This document shows, one piece after another, positions 16,289 through 24,922 of a stretch of 64,000 nt of DNA. The position numbers were made by a program, and so were the translations under genes. Origin of the DNA: Novosphingobium sp. CECT 9465 (lineage in GTDB: Bacteria > Pseudomonadota > Alphaproteobacteria > Sphingomonadales > Sphingomonadaceae); the NCBI RefSeq assembly GCF_920987055.1, contig NZ_CAKLBX010000001.1, positions 1,164,501 through 1,228,500 on the forward strand, read 5' to 3'. The notes under the pieces are model-generated. The model saw only the letters and a list, made by a program, of their open reading frames with translations, did no database searches and was not told the origin of the DNA. Every line of letters starts with the position of its first letter. Positions within the stretch are counted from its first letter, which is position 1.

Positions 16289-16951
16289 TCATGTCTCTGC
16301 CGGCAGGGGCGCGGCCAGCGCCGCCACGATCTGGCCCAGGGTATCGATCACCGCATCTTCAAAGCGTTCGCCTTCCTCCCCGTTGTCACGCGTGTGGATG
16401 ACAAGAATGTTGAGGAACATGAAGCAGGCCGTGACCAGGCGGCGTTGGGCCACATGTTCCGGCAGGAAATCAAGGCAGGCCCGCAGCAGGACAAGCGTTC
16501 GGGCAAGATTGGGTGCCACCCGCTCGCCAAACTGGCCGAATCTTCGGGCCTGATAGCGGAGCAGGTAGGCGGTTAGAAATCCCGCATAGGAGTGATCGCC
16601 GAATTCATCGATCAGTTCGATCTGGGGCCTGAAGATGATCTCGGTTATCGTGCGCAGATCGGCAAGGCTTCTGGCGGCTTCGGCAACCGCAAGCATGGCA
16701 CCGCGTGCGCTTTCCATCTGGTTCATGCGATAATCGAATATGGCCTGCACCAGCGAATCACGCGACCCGAAATGGTATTGCACGGCGTGGTGATTGCGCT
16801 GCCCGGCCTGCGCCGCGATTTCGCGCAGCGACGCGCCTTCGATACCGTCGCGTGCGAACAGCACTTCGGCTGCAAGGATGAGCGCGACCTTGGGGGCCGC
16901 CAGCGAGAGGCTGGTATCGGGGGCAGGTATCTGAGCGGTTTTCGTCGTCAT
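16289..16951 (-). CDS. TetR-family transcriptional regulator (candidate regulator of the 17-34 kb regulon)
   Basis: 220 residues. The HTH lies at about residues 40-65 (GASLREIAAQAGQRNHHAVQYHFGSRDSL), followed by the helical ligand-binding domain, whose length is normal. It is divergent from an LLM monooxygenase, and the shared 179-base spacer carries two copies of TCAAC-N6-GTTGA and a TAAGCC palindrome. Adjacent divergent TetR regulators usually control their neighbour and themselves, so this is the first candidate to bind one of these motifs. The ligand is unknown, possibly a pathway intermediate or acyl-CoA. Confidence 0.9.
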   Translation of the reverse strand: MTTKTAQIPAPDTSLSLAAPKVALILAAEVLFARDGIEGASLREIAAQAGQRNHHAVQYHFGSRDSLVQAIFDYRMNQMESARGAMLAVAEAARSLADLRTITEIIFRPQIELIDEFGDHSYAGFLTAYLLRYQARRFGQFGERVAPNLARTLVLLRACLDFLPEHVAQRRLVTACFMFLNILVIHTRDNGEEGERFEDAVIDTLGQIVAALAAPLPAET

Positions 16952-16952
16952 T

Positions 16953-16968
16953 TAAGCCAATTGGGATA
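16953..16968. promoter_or_regulatory. Imperfect TAAGCC-type palindrome at the TetR start
   Basis: TAAGCCAATTGGGATA, directly upstream of the regulator's start codon. It resembles the perfect palindrome at 17090-17105 and could be an autoregulatory site. Confidence 0.3.
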
Positions 16969-17018
16969 GTGCGGCGCCAGCGTCAAGCGCGGCTTGCGAC
17001 AACGATTTCGCAAAATCG

Positions 17019-17056
17019 TCAACGACAGTGTTGATTTTCGTCAACATGTGTGTTGA
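17019..17056. promoter_or_regulatory. Tandem TCAAC-N6-GTTGA operators (sites 1 and 2)
   Basis: TCAACGACAGTGTTGA (17019-17034) and TCAACATGTGTGTTGA (17041-17056), 22 bases apart, i.e. two helical turns on the same face. They lie between the divergent TetR and LLM genes, just upstream of a TTGACG that may be the LLM -35. The same 16-bp inverted repeat recurs at five other places in 21-34 kb. Confidence 0.75.
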
Positions 17057-17089
17057 ATGGGCTTGACGAGATGGCCCGCCAGAGGCAAA

Positions 17090-17105
17090 TAAGCCACATG
17101 GCTTA
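17090..17105. promoter_or_regulatory. Perfect palindrome TAAGCC-ACAT-GGCTTA
   Basis: 16-bp inverted repeat 26 bases before the LLM gene start. It is a different motif from the tandem operators and may be a second regulator's site or a downstream operator. Confidence 0.4.
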
Positions 17106-17130
17106 ATTCAAAAGCCTTGGGAGAGTAGAT

Positions 17131-18255
17131 ATGACGATGGAAACCGGCCTCATTTTTCACCCCTATATGCGTCCGGGCCGCACCGCGCGGCAGACGTTCC
17201 AGTGGGGCGTGGACAGCGCTGTGCAGTGCGACAAGATCGGATTTACCTCGATGATGATCTCCGAGCATGCCTCGCAAATCTGGGAAAATATTCCCAATCC
17301 CGAACTGATCATTGCCGCAGCGGCGTTACAGACGGATACGATCAGGTTTGCCCCGATGGCGCATATCCTGCCGCACCAACACCCGGCGAAGCTGGCGATG
17401 ACGGTGGGCTGGCTTTCGCAAATCCTTGAGGGCCGTTATTTCATGGGGATCGGTGCGGGCGCTTATCCGCTCGCTTCGTACATCCACGGGATCAAGAACA
17501 CGGACACCAACTTCCTCAACGAAATGGTGCGTGAATCGCTGATCATCATGGAAAAGATCTGGAAGCGCGAACCGTTCTTCCACGAAGGCAAGTTCTGGAG
17601 CGCGGGCTTCCCCGAAGAAGAACCGGCAGTGACCGAAGAGGATGAGCAGCACATGCTCGCCGACTATTCGCCCTATGGCGGCAGTTTCCCGGAATTTGCC
17701 GTGACCGGATTCAGTGCCAATTCGCCATCGATGAAACTGGCAGGTGAGCGTAATTTCAAGCCCGTTTCGATCTATTCGGGTCTTGATGCGCTGAAGCGGC
17801 ATTGGGAAATCTATTCGGAAGCCAACATCAAGGCTGGTTTCACCCCCGATCGCCAACGTCATGCCGTATCGCAGACCGTGTTCTGTGCGGACACTGACGC
17901 CGAGGCCAAGCGGCTCGTGATGGAAGGCCCGATCGGTTACTGCTTCGATCGCTATCTTATCCCGATCTGGCGCCGTTTCGGCATGATGGACGGCTTTGCC
18001 AAGGACAACGGCGTCGACTCGCTCGATATCGATCTCGAATTCCTGGTCGACAAGGTGTTCGTCGTTGGATCGCCCGATACGGTTGTCGACAAGCTCAACC
18101 ATCTGTTCGAGCAGACCGGAGGCTGGGGCACGCTTCAGGTCGAAGCGCATGATTACTTCGATGATCCGTCGCCCTGGTTCAAATCGCTTGAACTGATTTC
18201 GAAGGAAGTGGCGCCCCGCGTCAAGGTTCCCGGCGAAAAGTTGGTAGACGCCTGA
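17131..18255 (+). CDS. LLM-class (luciferase-like) flavin-dependent monooxygenase 1
   Basis: 374 residues, a single bacterial-luciferase-like TIM-barrel domain of usual length. The family pattern is clear: SEHASQIWENIPNPELIIAAA, then TIRFAPMAHILPHQHPAKLA and GWLSQILEGRYFMGIGAGAYP. These use reduced FMN and O2 to oxygenate ketones, terpenes or long-chain substrates. The protein is clearly paralogous to the gene at 22638. GGGAG precedes the ATG. It is the first gene downstream of the tandem operators, probably in one unit with the TonB receptor that follows. Confidence 0.9.
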   Translation: MTMETGLIFHPYMRPGRTARQTFQWGVDSAVQCDKIGFTSMMISEHASQIWENIPNPELIIAAAALQTDTIRFAPMAHILPHQHPAKLAMTVGWLSQILEGRYFMGIGAGAYPLASYIHGIKNTDTNFLNEMVRESLIIMEKIWKREPFFHEGKFWSAGFPEEEPAVTEEDEQHMLADYSPYGGSFPEFAVTGFSANSPSMKLAGERNFKPVSIYSGLDALKRHWEIYSEANIKAGFTPDRQRHAVSQTVFCADTDAEAKRLVMEGPIGYCFDRYLIPIWRRFGMMDGFAKDNGVDSLDIDLEFLVDKVFVVGSPDTVVDKLNHLFEQTGGWGTLQVEAHDYFDDPSPWFKSLELISKEVAPRVKVPGEKLVDA

Positions 18256-18286
18256 TCTGATTTAATGCGCTTGAATTGAATACCTT

Positions 18287-18323
18287 GTGTGTTTGCTGCG
18301 CGAATAGAGTGCAGCAAACACAC
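18287..18323. repeat. 13-bp perfect hairpin between LLM 1 and the TonB receptor gene
   Basis: GTGTGTTTGCTGC pairs with GCAGCAAACACAC around an 11-base loop, followed by an AT-rich stretch and then the receptor's ribosome site. It could limit read-through, stabilise the upstream message or be an operator. There is no clean T-run immediately after it. Confidence 0.55.
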
Positions 18324-18363
18324 TCGAAAGATTTTCTTGATAATAAAAAATGGGAGAAGGGAT

Positions 18364-20805
18364 ATGGTTCATTTTTCAGATGGCGTTCGTGCATTCGGCG
18401 CAAGGAAATGCGCGTTGCTGCGCGGGGGTGCAAGTACGTTCGCCGTGATTGTCGCCGCACTGGCGACGCCGGTTCTGGCGCAGGCCGCACAGGAACAGGT
18501 GCCTGAGGAAGTCAGCCTGCAGGACATCGTTGTCACTGCGCAGCGCCGTGAGGAAAGGCTGTCGAAGGTCCCGGTTTCGGTCGTTGCCTATGGCGCAGAA
18601 GCGCTTCAGACCCGCAATATCGCCAGCGAGCAGGATGTCGGTACGCTGGTTCCCGGACTTCAGGTCAAGAACGGCCAGAATTCGAACCAGCTCAGCTACT
18701 CGATGCGTGGGCAGTCGCTCGATCCGTTCTCTGGCACCAGCCCTGCCGTCCTCCCCTATCTCAACGAAGCGCCTTACAATCCCGGTAATACGGCGACGGC
18801 ATTTTTCGATCTCGGTTCGATCCAGGTCCTGAAAGGACCGCAGGGAACGCTGTTCGGCCGCAACGCCACCGGCGGTGCCGTGCTTTATACAACCCCGATG
18901 CCGGGTGATGAATTTGGCGGCTATGTGATCTTGCGCGGTGCGTCGCGCGAATTCGGCCAGATGCAGGCTGCCGTCGATCTGCCGATCGTGACGGACAAGC
19001 TGGCCATTCGCCTGGCATTCGACGCCACGCGCGGCAATGGCTATGTCACCAACATCAATACCGGCAACACGCTGGGCGACAAGAACAGCCGTTCCGGCCG
19101 CGCCACCATTCTGTTCACGCCAACCGAGACGATCAGGAACGTCACGGTTTTCCAGCATGACCGGGTGAGAGGTACAGAAGGCGTTGGCGGCATCTTCAAT
19201 TATCATTCGGTGCCCACCACGCCGGGAGATCCCACGACGCAGTTCATCAGCGATGGAACCACGAAGACGCCAAACACCACGGGCATTCTTCTGGATAACA
19301 CGCTTGCCGCGATTTACGGGAACAACGATGGACCGGCGGCACCCGGCTTTTTCCCCGGCGGTGTCGAGGGATATACCAAGTTCTCGCGCGCCAATCCTTA
19401 CAAGATTTTTCTGCAGTACGATCTGCCGCACCGTGCAGAAAACACCTTCGTTTCCAACACGACCGAAATCGAAGTTGGCAGCTATGCGAAGATCAAGAAC
19501 ATCTTCAGCTACATGAAGGGCAATTCGCGCACCCCCGGCAATCTCGGCGGCGGTCCCTTCGGTTCGCTGTGGTTGTTCAAGCTGGCCGGGACCAATGCCA
19601 CCGGAGCGCCGGGCGGCCAGACGTTCAAATCGGAAACCTACAGCAACGAACTGCAATTGCAGGGTGAAACCGCCGACGGAAAGCTGAACTACACCGCTGG
19701 TGTGTTCTATTCGAACCAGAAGCGGTTCGAAATCATCCCGATCAACATCGGCGCCGATGTCGTTCCGGGCGGCATTGCCGATATTTCCTATGCCTATCGC
19801 AACCGGCAGACGTCCAAGGCCGTGTTCGCACAGGTCAGCTACAAGGTGACAGACAAACTCACTGCCACGCTTGGCGGTCGCTATACCTGGGAAACGGTGG
19901 GTATTCGTCAGGCGGCGGGCAATGTGTTCGGCGTCGATCCGAACTCCCCTGCGGCTGACCAGAGCCAGAAGCTTTCGGCTCCGGCGTGGACGGCCAGTGT
20001 GCAGTACCAGATCGACCCCAACAACATGGTCTACTTCAACCAGCGGGGAAGCTTCCGTTCGGGCAACCTCAACGGCACGGTGGCCCCTTTCACCGATCCG
20101 CTGACCGGCAAGCCTGCCAACCTGTTCAAGAACGAAAAGGTCCATGATTTCGAGATCGGCTACAAGTTCAACGGGCGGATTTCGACCGTTCCGGTCCAGT
20201 TCAATGTGGCGGCTTACAAGATCATCGTCAAAGATGCTCAGCGCGCACTTTATGCAGTGGTCGGCGGCGCTCCGGCAGGCTTCACTGTCAATGTGCCAGA
20301 GGCGGTGACCAAGGGGGTCGAAGTCGATGCGTTCGTCGGGCTGACGTCGTGGCTCGATGTCGGTTTCAACCTTGCCTATACCGATGCGAAGTATACCAAA
20401 CGCAACGTGCCAATTCCGTTCGTCGGGAACATTGCGGTCGATTCCTATCCCGATGCTCCCAAGTGGGCCGGATCTGGCTTTGCCGAACTGAAATTCCCGG
20501 TTCCATCGGAAATCGGTGGGGTCAGCTTGCGGGCCGACTACTACAAGCAATCGAGTTTCTTCTTCTCGAACACCAACGGCACGTCGACGCCGGGTACGGG
20601 TCTCGATGGATACTCCACGCTGGCAATGCGCCTGAACTGGAAGGAAATCATGGAGAGCCAGGTTTCGGCCGCGCTTTTCGTGCGCAACCTGACCAAGAAT
20701 ACCTACTACATTTCGGGTTACGCGCTCGGTGCTTCCAACGGCGTGAACACAGCCTATCCGGGTGAACCGCGGACGTTCGGTGCTGAACTTTCGGTCAAGT
20801 TCTGA
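18364..20805 (+). CDS. TonB-dependent outer-membrane receptor
   Basis: 813 residues starting at ATG 18364, preceded by GGGAGAAGGG. The signal peptide ends around residue 40 (ATPVLAQA). A TonB box-like EVSLQDIVVTAQRREE and the plug domain follow (VSVVAYGAEALQTRNI; IQVLKGPQGTLFGRNATGGAVLYTTP). The 22-strand barrel ends with aromatic F (AELSVKF). It would import the pathway substrate across the outer membrane using TonB/ExbBD energy. It matches the large sphingomonad 'DIVVTAQRR' receptor group, whose substrates are often hydrophobic natural products. Confidence 0.93.
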   Translation: MVHFSDGVRAFGARKCALLRGGASTFAVIVAALATPVLAQAAQEQVPEEVSLQDIVVTAQRREERLSKVPVSVVAYGAEALQTRNIASEQDVGTLVPGLQVKNGQNSNQLSYSMRGQSLDPFSGTSPAVLPYLNEAPYNPGNTATAFFDLGSIQVLKGPQGTLFGRNATGGAVLYTTPMPGDEFGGYVILRGASREFGQMQAAVDLPIVTDKLAIRLAFDATRGNGYVTNINTGNTLGDKNSRSGRATILFTPTETIRNVTVFQHDRVRGTEGVGGIFNYHSVPTTPGDPTTQFISDGTTKTPNTTGILLDNTLAAIYGNNDGPAAPGFFPGGVEGYTKFSRANPYKIFLQYDLPHRAENTFVSNTTEIEVGSYAKIKNIFSYMKGNSRTPGNLGGGPFGSLWLFKLAGTNATGAPGGQTFKSETYSNELQLQGETADGKLNYTAGVFYSNQKRFEIIPINIGADVVPGGIADISYAYRNRQTSKAVFAQVSYKVTDKLTATLGGRYTWETVGIRQAAGNVFGVDPNSPAADQSQKLSAPAWTASVQYQIDPNNMVYFNQRGSFRSGNLNGTVAPFTDPLTGKPANLFKNEKVHDFEIGYKFNGRISTVPVQFNVAAYKIIVKDAQRALYAVVGGAPAGFTVNVPEAVTKGVEVDAFVGLTSWLDVGFNLAYTDAKYTKRNVPIPFVGNIAVDSYPDAPKWAGSGFAELKFPVPSEIGGVSLRADYYKQSSFFFSNTNGTSTPGTGLDGYSTLAMRLNWKEIMESQVSAALFVRNLTKNTYYISGYALGASNGVNTAYPGEPRTFGAELSVKF

Positions 20806-20870
20806 TCGTCAGGAAGATGATCGGTGTCAGGATTGCCTAGCGGCAGTTCTGGCACCCGTTCCTTCTCATG

Positions 20871-20910
20871 TACAAAAAATGCTGCGGTTGATGCCGCAGC
20901 ATTTTTTGTA
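20871..20910. terminator. Bidirectional intrinsic terminator
   Basis: A 17-bp perfect stem with 6-base loop: TACAAAAAATGCTGCGG / CCGCAGCATTTTTTGTA. The A-run on one side and T-run on the other let it terminate both the TonB receptor (+) and the VOC gene (-). Confidence 0.93.
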
Positions 20911-20915
20911 TCGGC

Positions 20916-21284
20916 TCAGCCGCGAAGCTCCAGTCCGTTACCATCGGGATCGGTAATGTACAGCGATTGCCCCCAGCCGGATGCCCCGAAGCGTTCGCCC
21001 GCAGTGCCAATTTCAACGCCATGCTGCTTGAGATGATCGCGCACCTGCGCAAGATCGAAATCTCTCACCGTCAGGCAAAGGTGATCCATGTTGCGGCCCG
21101 GACCTTCGGGCAAGGGCTGCCCCGCCAGCAGGTCGATAAATAGCTTGCCGACTCGCAGATGCGCGAGCGCGAGATCATCGCGGCGCCATTCCAGTTTGCA
21201 TCCCAGAACTTCGCAATAGAAGTGGATGGCGCGTCCAAGGTCAGCGACCCTGACGACGACATGATCGATTCCAGAAATTTCCAT
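20916..21284 (-). CDS. VOC (glyoxalase/dioxygenase fold) family protein
   Basis: 122 residues, a single-domain VOC protein with paired beta-alpha-beta-beta-beta modules. It begins ISGIDHVVVRVADLGRAIHFY and ends LYITDPDGNGLELRG. The metal-ligand positions (His in GIDHVVVR, His in NMDHLCLTV, Glu near the end) are present, so it may bind a divalent metal. Substrate unknown. A regulon operator lies 54 bases upstream of its start (21338-21353), tying it to the neighbouring catabolic genes. Confidence 0.85.
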   Translation of the reverse strand: MEISGIDHVVVRVADLGRAIHFYCEVLGCKLEWRRDDLALAHLRVGKLFIDLLAGQPLPEGPGRNMDHLCLTVRDFDLAQVRDHLKQHGVEIGTAGERFGASGWGQSLYITDPDGNGLELRG

Positions 21285-21337
21285 AGACGTTCAACTGCGA
21301 CGCGGATTGCGGCGACGCAAGCGTCAATCGCCATCAG

Positions 21338-21353
21338 TCAACGCATAAGTTGA
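21338..21353. promoter_or_regulatory. TCAAC-N6-GTTGA operator (site 3)
   Basis: TCAACGCATAAGTTGA, upstream of the VOC gene on the minus strand and 46 bases from site 4, which serves the divergent LLM operon. Confidence 0.65.
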
Positions 21354-21372
21354 TGCAGTGCCCTGATCGCCA

Positions 21373-21414
21373 TTGACAAGGGGTAGATGGACCACATATC
21401 AACGCTGGTGTTGA
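21373..21414 (+). promoter_or_regulatory. Promoter of the LLM2-LLM3-ADH-P450 operon with overlapping operator (site 4)
   Basis: TTGACA (21373-21378), 18 bases, TATCAA (21397-21402). The operator TCAACGCTGGTGTTGA at 21399-21414 overlaps the -10 and start region, the classic position for a repressor of the TetR type. Confidence 0.7.
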
Positions 21415-21438
21415 TAAAAGTGATTGGGGATTGAGGCG

Positions 21439-22593
21439 ATGAAATTCCATCTGATGCAGACCGGCGTCGTGGGGCGCCGCCATGAGATCGAGGCTGGCAT
21501 GGCCGGGCAGCGCAACGATCTGTATCAGCGGTTCCTCGAAGAGGTTCGCGGTTATGTGCGGCTTGCTGACGATCTTGGATTCTACGGATATTGCCAGCCT
21601 GAACATCACTTGCAGATCGAAGGGTTCGAGGCGAACAACCATCCAGGGATGTTCAGCCTCTTCGTTGGCCAGAACAGCAAGCGGCTCAAGGCCGGAATCA
21701 TGGGCTATACCATGACGACGCACAATCCGGTGCGCGTGGCCGAGGAGATCGCAACGCTCGATCACATGCTGCAAGGCCGCATGTATTGCGGGTTTACGCG
21801 CGGTTATCATGCCCGCTGGGTGGATAGCTACGCCGCCAAGGAAGGGGTCAGCGCGACGACGCCGGACAACGTGAAAGCGCGCGACGAACAGGATGCGCGC
21901 AATCGTTCGATGTTTGAAGAAGGCGTTCGCGTGGTCAAGAAGGCGTGGACTAGCGATGTGTTCAGCCACAAGGGTGAAAACTGGGAGTTTCCTCCCAATG
22001 GCGGCTCTGCCGGGCATCCCGCCTATGCAAAATACGGCAAGGGCCAGGACGCCGATGGCATCGTTCGGCAGATCGGGATCGCGCCGAAATGCTATCAGGA
22101 CCCGCACCCACCGATTTATGGTGGCTTTGCAGCTTCCGGGCGGACCATCGATTTCTGGGCAGAAGAAGGCGGCAAGCTGATCGTCCTGTCCGACAACCTC
22201 GACTTCTGTGAATCGCTGAACAATCGCTATATCGGATCGGCCGCCAAGGTGGAGCGGGAGGTGACCAAGACTCAGGCTTCGGCTTGGGGTGGCTTCCTGA
22301 TGTTGACCGATGACAAGGATCGTGCGGCGCAACTGATGGAAGAGCACATGTGGTTCTGGGACGAATGGTTCATCCCGATGGGCCAGCGTCCGCCGAACGT
22401 GCTGATCGGATCGGCTGACGAGATCGCCGACCGGATTGGCGAGGCACATGACCGGCTTGGGTTCGACGAACTGTTCCTGATGTTCGGGCAGGGCCATCTG
22501 GAGCCGGATGCCAACAAGGAAGAACTGGACAAGTTCATCGACAAGGTAGCGCCACGCTTTTCGACCAAGAACGAAGAAGGCGTATTCGTGTGA
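21439..22593 (+). CDS. LLM-class flavin-dependent monooxygenase 2
   Basis: 384 residues from ATG 21439 (MKFHLMQTGVVGRRHE); an earlier in-frame start adds five residues. It has the luciferase-like fold: YGYCQPEHHLQIEGFEANNHPGM, KRLKAGIMGYTMTTHNPVRVAEEIATLDHMLQGRMYCGFTRGYH-type text and a late GSADEIADRIGEAHDRLGFDEL. It is more divergent from LLM 1 and LLM 3 than they are from each other, so it probably catalyses a different oxidation. First gene of a four-gene operon ending with the P450; FMNH2 must come from a reductase not visible here. Confidence 0.88.
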   Translation: MKFHLMQTGVVGRRHEIEAGMAGQRNDLYQRFLEEVRGYVRLADDLGFYGYCQPEHHLQIEGFEANNHPGMFSLFVGQNSKRLKAGIMGYTMTTHNPVRVAEEIATLDHMLQGRMYCGFTRGYHARWVDSYAAKEGVSATTPDNVKARDEQDARNRSMFEEGVRVVKKAWTSDVFSHKGENWEFPPNGGSAGHPAYAKYGKGQDADGIVRQIGIAPKCYQDPHPPIYGGFAASGRTIDFWAEEGGKLIVLSDNLDFCESLNNRYIGSAAKVEREVTKTQASAWGGFLMLTDDKDRAAQLMEEHMWFWDEWFIPMGQRPPNVLIGSADEIADRIGEAHDRLGFDELFLMFGQGHLEPDANKEELDKFIDKVAPRFSTKNEEGVFV

Positions 22594-22637
22594 TGTGACC
22601 GGTCCACCCATAAAAACAGTTTCCGGGAGAGAACGAA

Positions 22638-23738
22638 ATGTCCATGCAGTGCGGAATATTCATGACGCCCTACAATCCCCCCAGCCGAACACCGCGTCAG
22701 GTGTTCGACTGGGCGGTCGATATAGCGCGCATCGCCGACGAGGCGGGGTTTGCCGATTACATGATCGGTGAGCATTACACGCTGGGCTGGGAGAATATTC
22801 CCATGCCAGAGGCGATCATCGCGGCTTGCGCGCAGACGACCAAATCCATTCGCTTTGCGCCGATGGCGCACTTGCTGCCGTATCATGATCCGGCAACGCT
22901 CGCGATCCGCATCGGCTGGCTTAGCCAGGTGATGGAAGGCCGTTACTTCCTTGGTGTGGCACCCGGCGGACACCACACCGACGCGATCCTGCACGGCTTC
23001 GACAATATTTTCGAACTGCCGCCACGCCAGCTTGAAGCGCTCGGCCTGATGGAGCGCGTGTGGGAGGGCAAGCCCTTCCTTGAAAAGGGCAAATACTATC
23101 AGGCAGGGTTTCCCGGACCCGACACGATGCCGGAATACAACGTCGAGATCGCCAACAACGCGCCTTATGGCGGACGTGCGGCGCTTGAACTGGCAGTAAC
23201 GGGTCTCTCGCAAAAGTCTTCCTCGATGAAGTTTGCGGGCGAGCGCGACTACTCGCCGATCTCGTTCTTCGGCGGTACGCCGCAGATGAAGGCGCATTGG
23301 GATACGTGGTCAGACGCGATGATCTCGAAAGGGCACGTGCCCGATCGCAAGCGTTACCGTGTGTGCCGCGACATCTTCATCGCCGACACCGATGCCGAGG
23401 CCAAGCGGCTGGTGCGCAAGACCGGGCTGATGCAGACGTGGCACAAGTACCTGAAGGAAATCTACGTCAAGTTCGGGCTGTTCGATGGCATCATCCACGA
23501 CAGCGGCGTGGACATCACGCCGGACACGATCGACGAGGATTTTCTGGTCGAGCATGTGATCCTGTGCGGATCGCCCGATACGGTGATCGAAAAGCTGGAA
23601 AAGCTGGCCGATGCGGTTGGCGGCTGGGGTCAGATCGTGGCCAACCAGCATGATAGCATCGATGATCTCAAGCCCTGGGAAGAATCGCTGCGCCGACTGG
23701 CCACCGAAGTTTGCCCCAAAGTTCGAATGCCAAACTGA
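22638..23738 (+). CDS. LLM-class flavin-dependent monooxygenase 3
   Basis: 366 residues, GGGAGA before the ATG. Paralogue of LLM 1: IGEHYTLGWENIPMPEAIIAACA, SIRFAPMAHLLPYHDPATLAIRIGWLSQ and GRYFLGVAPGGHH correspond position by position. The N-terminus (CGIFMTPYNPPSRTP) recalls limonene 1,2-monooxygenase (LimB)-type enzymes. Two closely related LLM enzymes in one island may act on stereoisomers or on successive intermediates. It lies 44 bases after LLM 2 and 80 bases before the dehydrogenase. Confidence 0.9.
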   Translation: MSMQCGIFMTPYNPPSRTPRQVFDWAVDIARIADEAGFADYMIGEHYTLGWENIPMPEAIIAACAQTTKSIRFAPMAHLLPYHDPATLAIRIGWLSQVMEGRYFLGVAPGGHHTDAILHGFDNIFELPPRQLEALGLMERVWEGKPFLEKGKYYQAGFPGPDTMPEYNVEIANNAPYGGRAALELAVTGLSQKSSSMKFAGERDYSPISFFGGTPQMKAHWDTWSDAMISKGHVPDRKRYRVCRDIFIADTDAEAKRLVRKTGLMQTWHKYLKEIYVKFGLFDGIIHDSGVDITPDTIDEDFLVEHVILCGSPDTVIEKLEKLADAVGGWGQIVANQHDSIDDLKPWEESLRRLATEVCPKVRMPN

Positions 23739-23818
23739 ACCCCTGCCGGTGATAGCCGCAGACGGCGCCGTGAAGAGCGCCGCTGTTGCCATTGCCGGAT
23801 CTGGAGAGGACCGAAGAA

Positions 23819-24904
23819 ATGAGCAAGGCAAGAGCGTGCGTGCTGGTTGAACCCAACCGGATCGAAACCTGGGACGTTCCGGTGTTCGATCCCGAACCGG
23901 GCGGCGCGCTGGTGCGTATTGTGGCAGGCGGGGTGTGCGGCAGCGATGTCCACATCATGTCGGGCGAAGCGGGCATCATGCCGTTTCCGATCATTCTGGG
24001 CCATGAAGGTGTGGGCCGGATCGAGAAGCTGGGACCGGGCGTTACCACCGATTATGCAGGCGTTGCGGTAAAGCCAGGCGATCTTGTCTATTGGGCGCCG
24101 ATTGCGCTGTGCCACCGCTGCCACAGTTGCACCGTGCTGGATGAGACGCCTTGCGACAATTCGCAGTTCTTCGAACATGCCGAAAAGCCCAACTGGGGCA
24201 GCTATGCCGATTTTGCCTGCCTGCCCAATGGCCTTGCGTTCTTCCGGCTGCCCGATGGCGCCTCGGTCGATGCGGTGATTGCGCTCGGTTGTGCCTTGCC
24301 CACGGTGTTGCGCGGGTTTGATCGCTGCGGACCAGTGCGCATGGGCGATACGGTAGTGGTGCAAGGGGCAGGGCCGGTCGGTCTTTCCGCCATTCTTGTC
24401 GCCAAGCTATCAGGCGCGCGCGAGATCATTGCGGTGGACATGCACGATAACCGGCTTGCCATTGCCAAGGCGCTGGGCGCGACGGCAACCGTTTCGCTCA
24501 AGGACCCCGCCGACGAACGGCGCAGGCAGATCTATGATCGCGTTTCGGTCAACGGTCCCGATGTCGTCGTCGAAGCCGCTGGCGTACTACCCGCATTTCC
24601 TGAAGGCGTTGACCTTGCAGGCAATCACGGGCGCTACATCATCCTGGGGCTGTGGGGCGCGATCGGTACGCAGCCGATATCGCCGCGTGACCTGACGCTC
24701 AAGAACCTGACGATTGCCGGGGCGACGTTCCCCAAGCCGAAGCATTACCATCAGGCGCTGCATCTGGCGGCGCGGCTGAACGGGCAATACCCGCTGGCCG
24801 AAATCGTCAGCCATCGCTTTGGCGTGAGCCAAGCACTTGAAGCGCTGGAGGCGACGGCGGCAGGTGCGGTGATCAAGGCCGTTATCGACCCCGAAATCAA
24901 CTGA
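23819..24904 (+). CDS. Zinc-dependent alcohol dehydrogenase (MDR family)
   Basis: 361 residues from ATG 23819 (MSKARACVLVEPN), with GGAGAGGA upstream. Catalytic zinc ligands are visible in AGGVCGSDVHIMSG and GHEGVGRIEKLGPG. The structural zinc site is the four-cysteine lobe CHRCHSCTVLDETPC. A Rossmann fold follows (VVVQGAGPVGLSAILVAKLSGAREIIAVDM, with Asp favouring NAD). It would oxidise a secondary alcohol, plausibly the P450 product, to a ketone, as CamD does in the camphor pathway. That assignment is inference from context. Confidence 0.9.
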   Translation: MSKARACVLVEPNRIETWDVPVFDPEPGGALVRIVAGGVCGSDVHIMSGEAGIMPFPIILGHEGVGRIEKLGPGVTTDYAGVAVKPGDLVYWAPIALCHRCHSCTVLDETPCDNSQFFEHAEKPNWGSYADFACLPNGLAFFRLPDGASVDAVIALGCALPTVLRGFDRCGPVRMGDTVVVQGAGPVGLSAILVAKLSGAREIIAVDMHDNRLAIAKALGATATVSLKDPADERRRQIYDRVSVNGPDVVVEAAGVLPAFPEGVDLAGNHGRYIILGLWGAIGTQPISPRDLTLKNLTIAGATFPKPKHYHQALHLAARLNGQYPLAEIVSHRFGVSQALEALEATAAGAVIKAVIDPEIN

Positions 24905-24922
24905 ACGACGGAAGGACGAACC

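Noticed and set aside
18376..20550. 724-codon open frame antisense to the TonB receptor gene
   Set aside because: It lies entirely within a clear receptor gene and reads as low-similarity, His/Arg/Asp-rich text; such shadow frames are common in GC-rich DNA.
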